A DNA stretch of 23,610 nt from an uncultured Bacilli bacterium (GTDB taxonomy: Bacteria; Bacillota_I; Bacilli_A; RF39; UBA660): assembly GCA_910583945.1 (NCBI GenBank), contig CAJTYF010000024.1, positions 1 through 23,610 of the forward strand, read 5' to 3'. Every line of letters starts with the position of its first letter. Position 1 is the stretch's first letter. The notes under the pieces are model-generated. The model saw only the letters and a program-made list of their open reading frames with translations, ran no database searches and was not told where the DNA came from. Positions 23,545 to 23,610 of the stretch are shown one piece after another. Made by a program: the position numbers and the translations under genes.

Positions 23545-23610
23545 GGCTTCTTTTTCAGAAAAAAAGAGTAAATAAAAATGAAGAAGAAAATCTATAAAAA
23601 TTAGTGAAAC

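Noticed and set aside
23545..23575. Terminator after ligA
   Set aside because: CTTTTTCAGAAAAAAAG can pair but is almost all A:T and no T-tract follows on the + strand; it might serve an opposite-strand gene beyond the edge.
23577..23603. Short open frame starting ATGAAGAAGAAA after ligA
   Set aside because: It stops after eight codons and has no clear ribosome binding site.
1..23610. Mycoplasma-type code with TGA as Trp
   Set aside because: Several intact genes end at TGA exactly where the family ends, and TGG encodes conserved Trp throughout.

Overview
The window is strongly AT-rich (judged by eye, not computed), every gene lies on the + strand, and genes are packed with short gaps, small overlaps and Shine-Dalgarno sites of the AGGAGG/GTGAGG type. 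TGG encodes Trp and TGA serves as a genuine stop for several genes (helicase fragment, trpS, the 12275 gene, the 21054 gene), so the standard bacterial code applies. The gene content (PcrA with LigA, sortase with adhesin, Gram-positive PssA/Psd, C39-like protease) suggests a low-GC Firmicutes/Bacilli lineage, perhaps an uncultured host-associated one near Erysipelotrichia, RF39 or the Mollicutes. Taxonomy cannot be fixed from the sequence alone.

Layout. (1) 1-2893: the C-terminal part of a UvrD-family helicase with an inserted PD-(D/E)XK-like nuclease domain and a terminal zinc ribbon, open to the left edge, followed by a separately promoted transglutaminase-like protein. That protein carries an uninterrupted G10 tract between its predicted catalytic Cys and His, which looks like a phase-variation switch. 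(2) 2942-4871: a promoter, a structured leader, a small helical unknown protein and tryptophanyl-tRNA synthetase, closed by a hairpin terminator. (3) 4899-9994: a membrane-lipid block with a PAP2-type phosphatase, an LPG-synthase-TM/flippase-like protein, phosphatidylserine synthase and phosphatidylserine decarboxylase (the last two make phosphatidylethanolamine), then a homodimer-type ABC exporter and a terminator. (4) 10035-15609: an envelope block with an LppM-like lipoprotein bearing a long cytoplasmic Asn-rich tail, a C39-like cysteine protease, a type IV ABC-like membrane protein, a thioester/SpaA-repeat surface adhesin with a VPSTS sorting signal, and its adjacent sortase. The sortase appears to start at an AUA codon inside the end of the adhesin gene. 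(5) 15615-18001: a strongly promoted, translationally coupled trio of unrecognised helical proteins with recurring mTERF-like helix-pair patterns, closed by a terminator. (6) 18011-23544: a DNA-repair operon with pcrA, a nucleotidyltransferase, an unknown protein and ligA.

The most promising leads are the G10 tract, the non-canonical sortase start coupled to its substrate gene, and the unrecognised helical trio with a tandem 11-bp repeat at its promoter. No tRNA, rRNA, CRISPR array or insertion sequence was seen. The only gap approaching 300 bases without a gene is 2894-3094, which holds a promoter and a leader with alternative hairpins.
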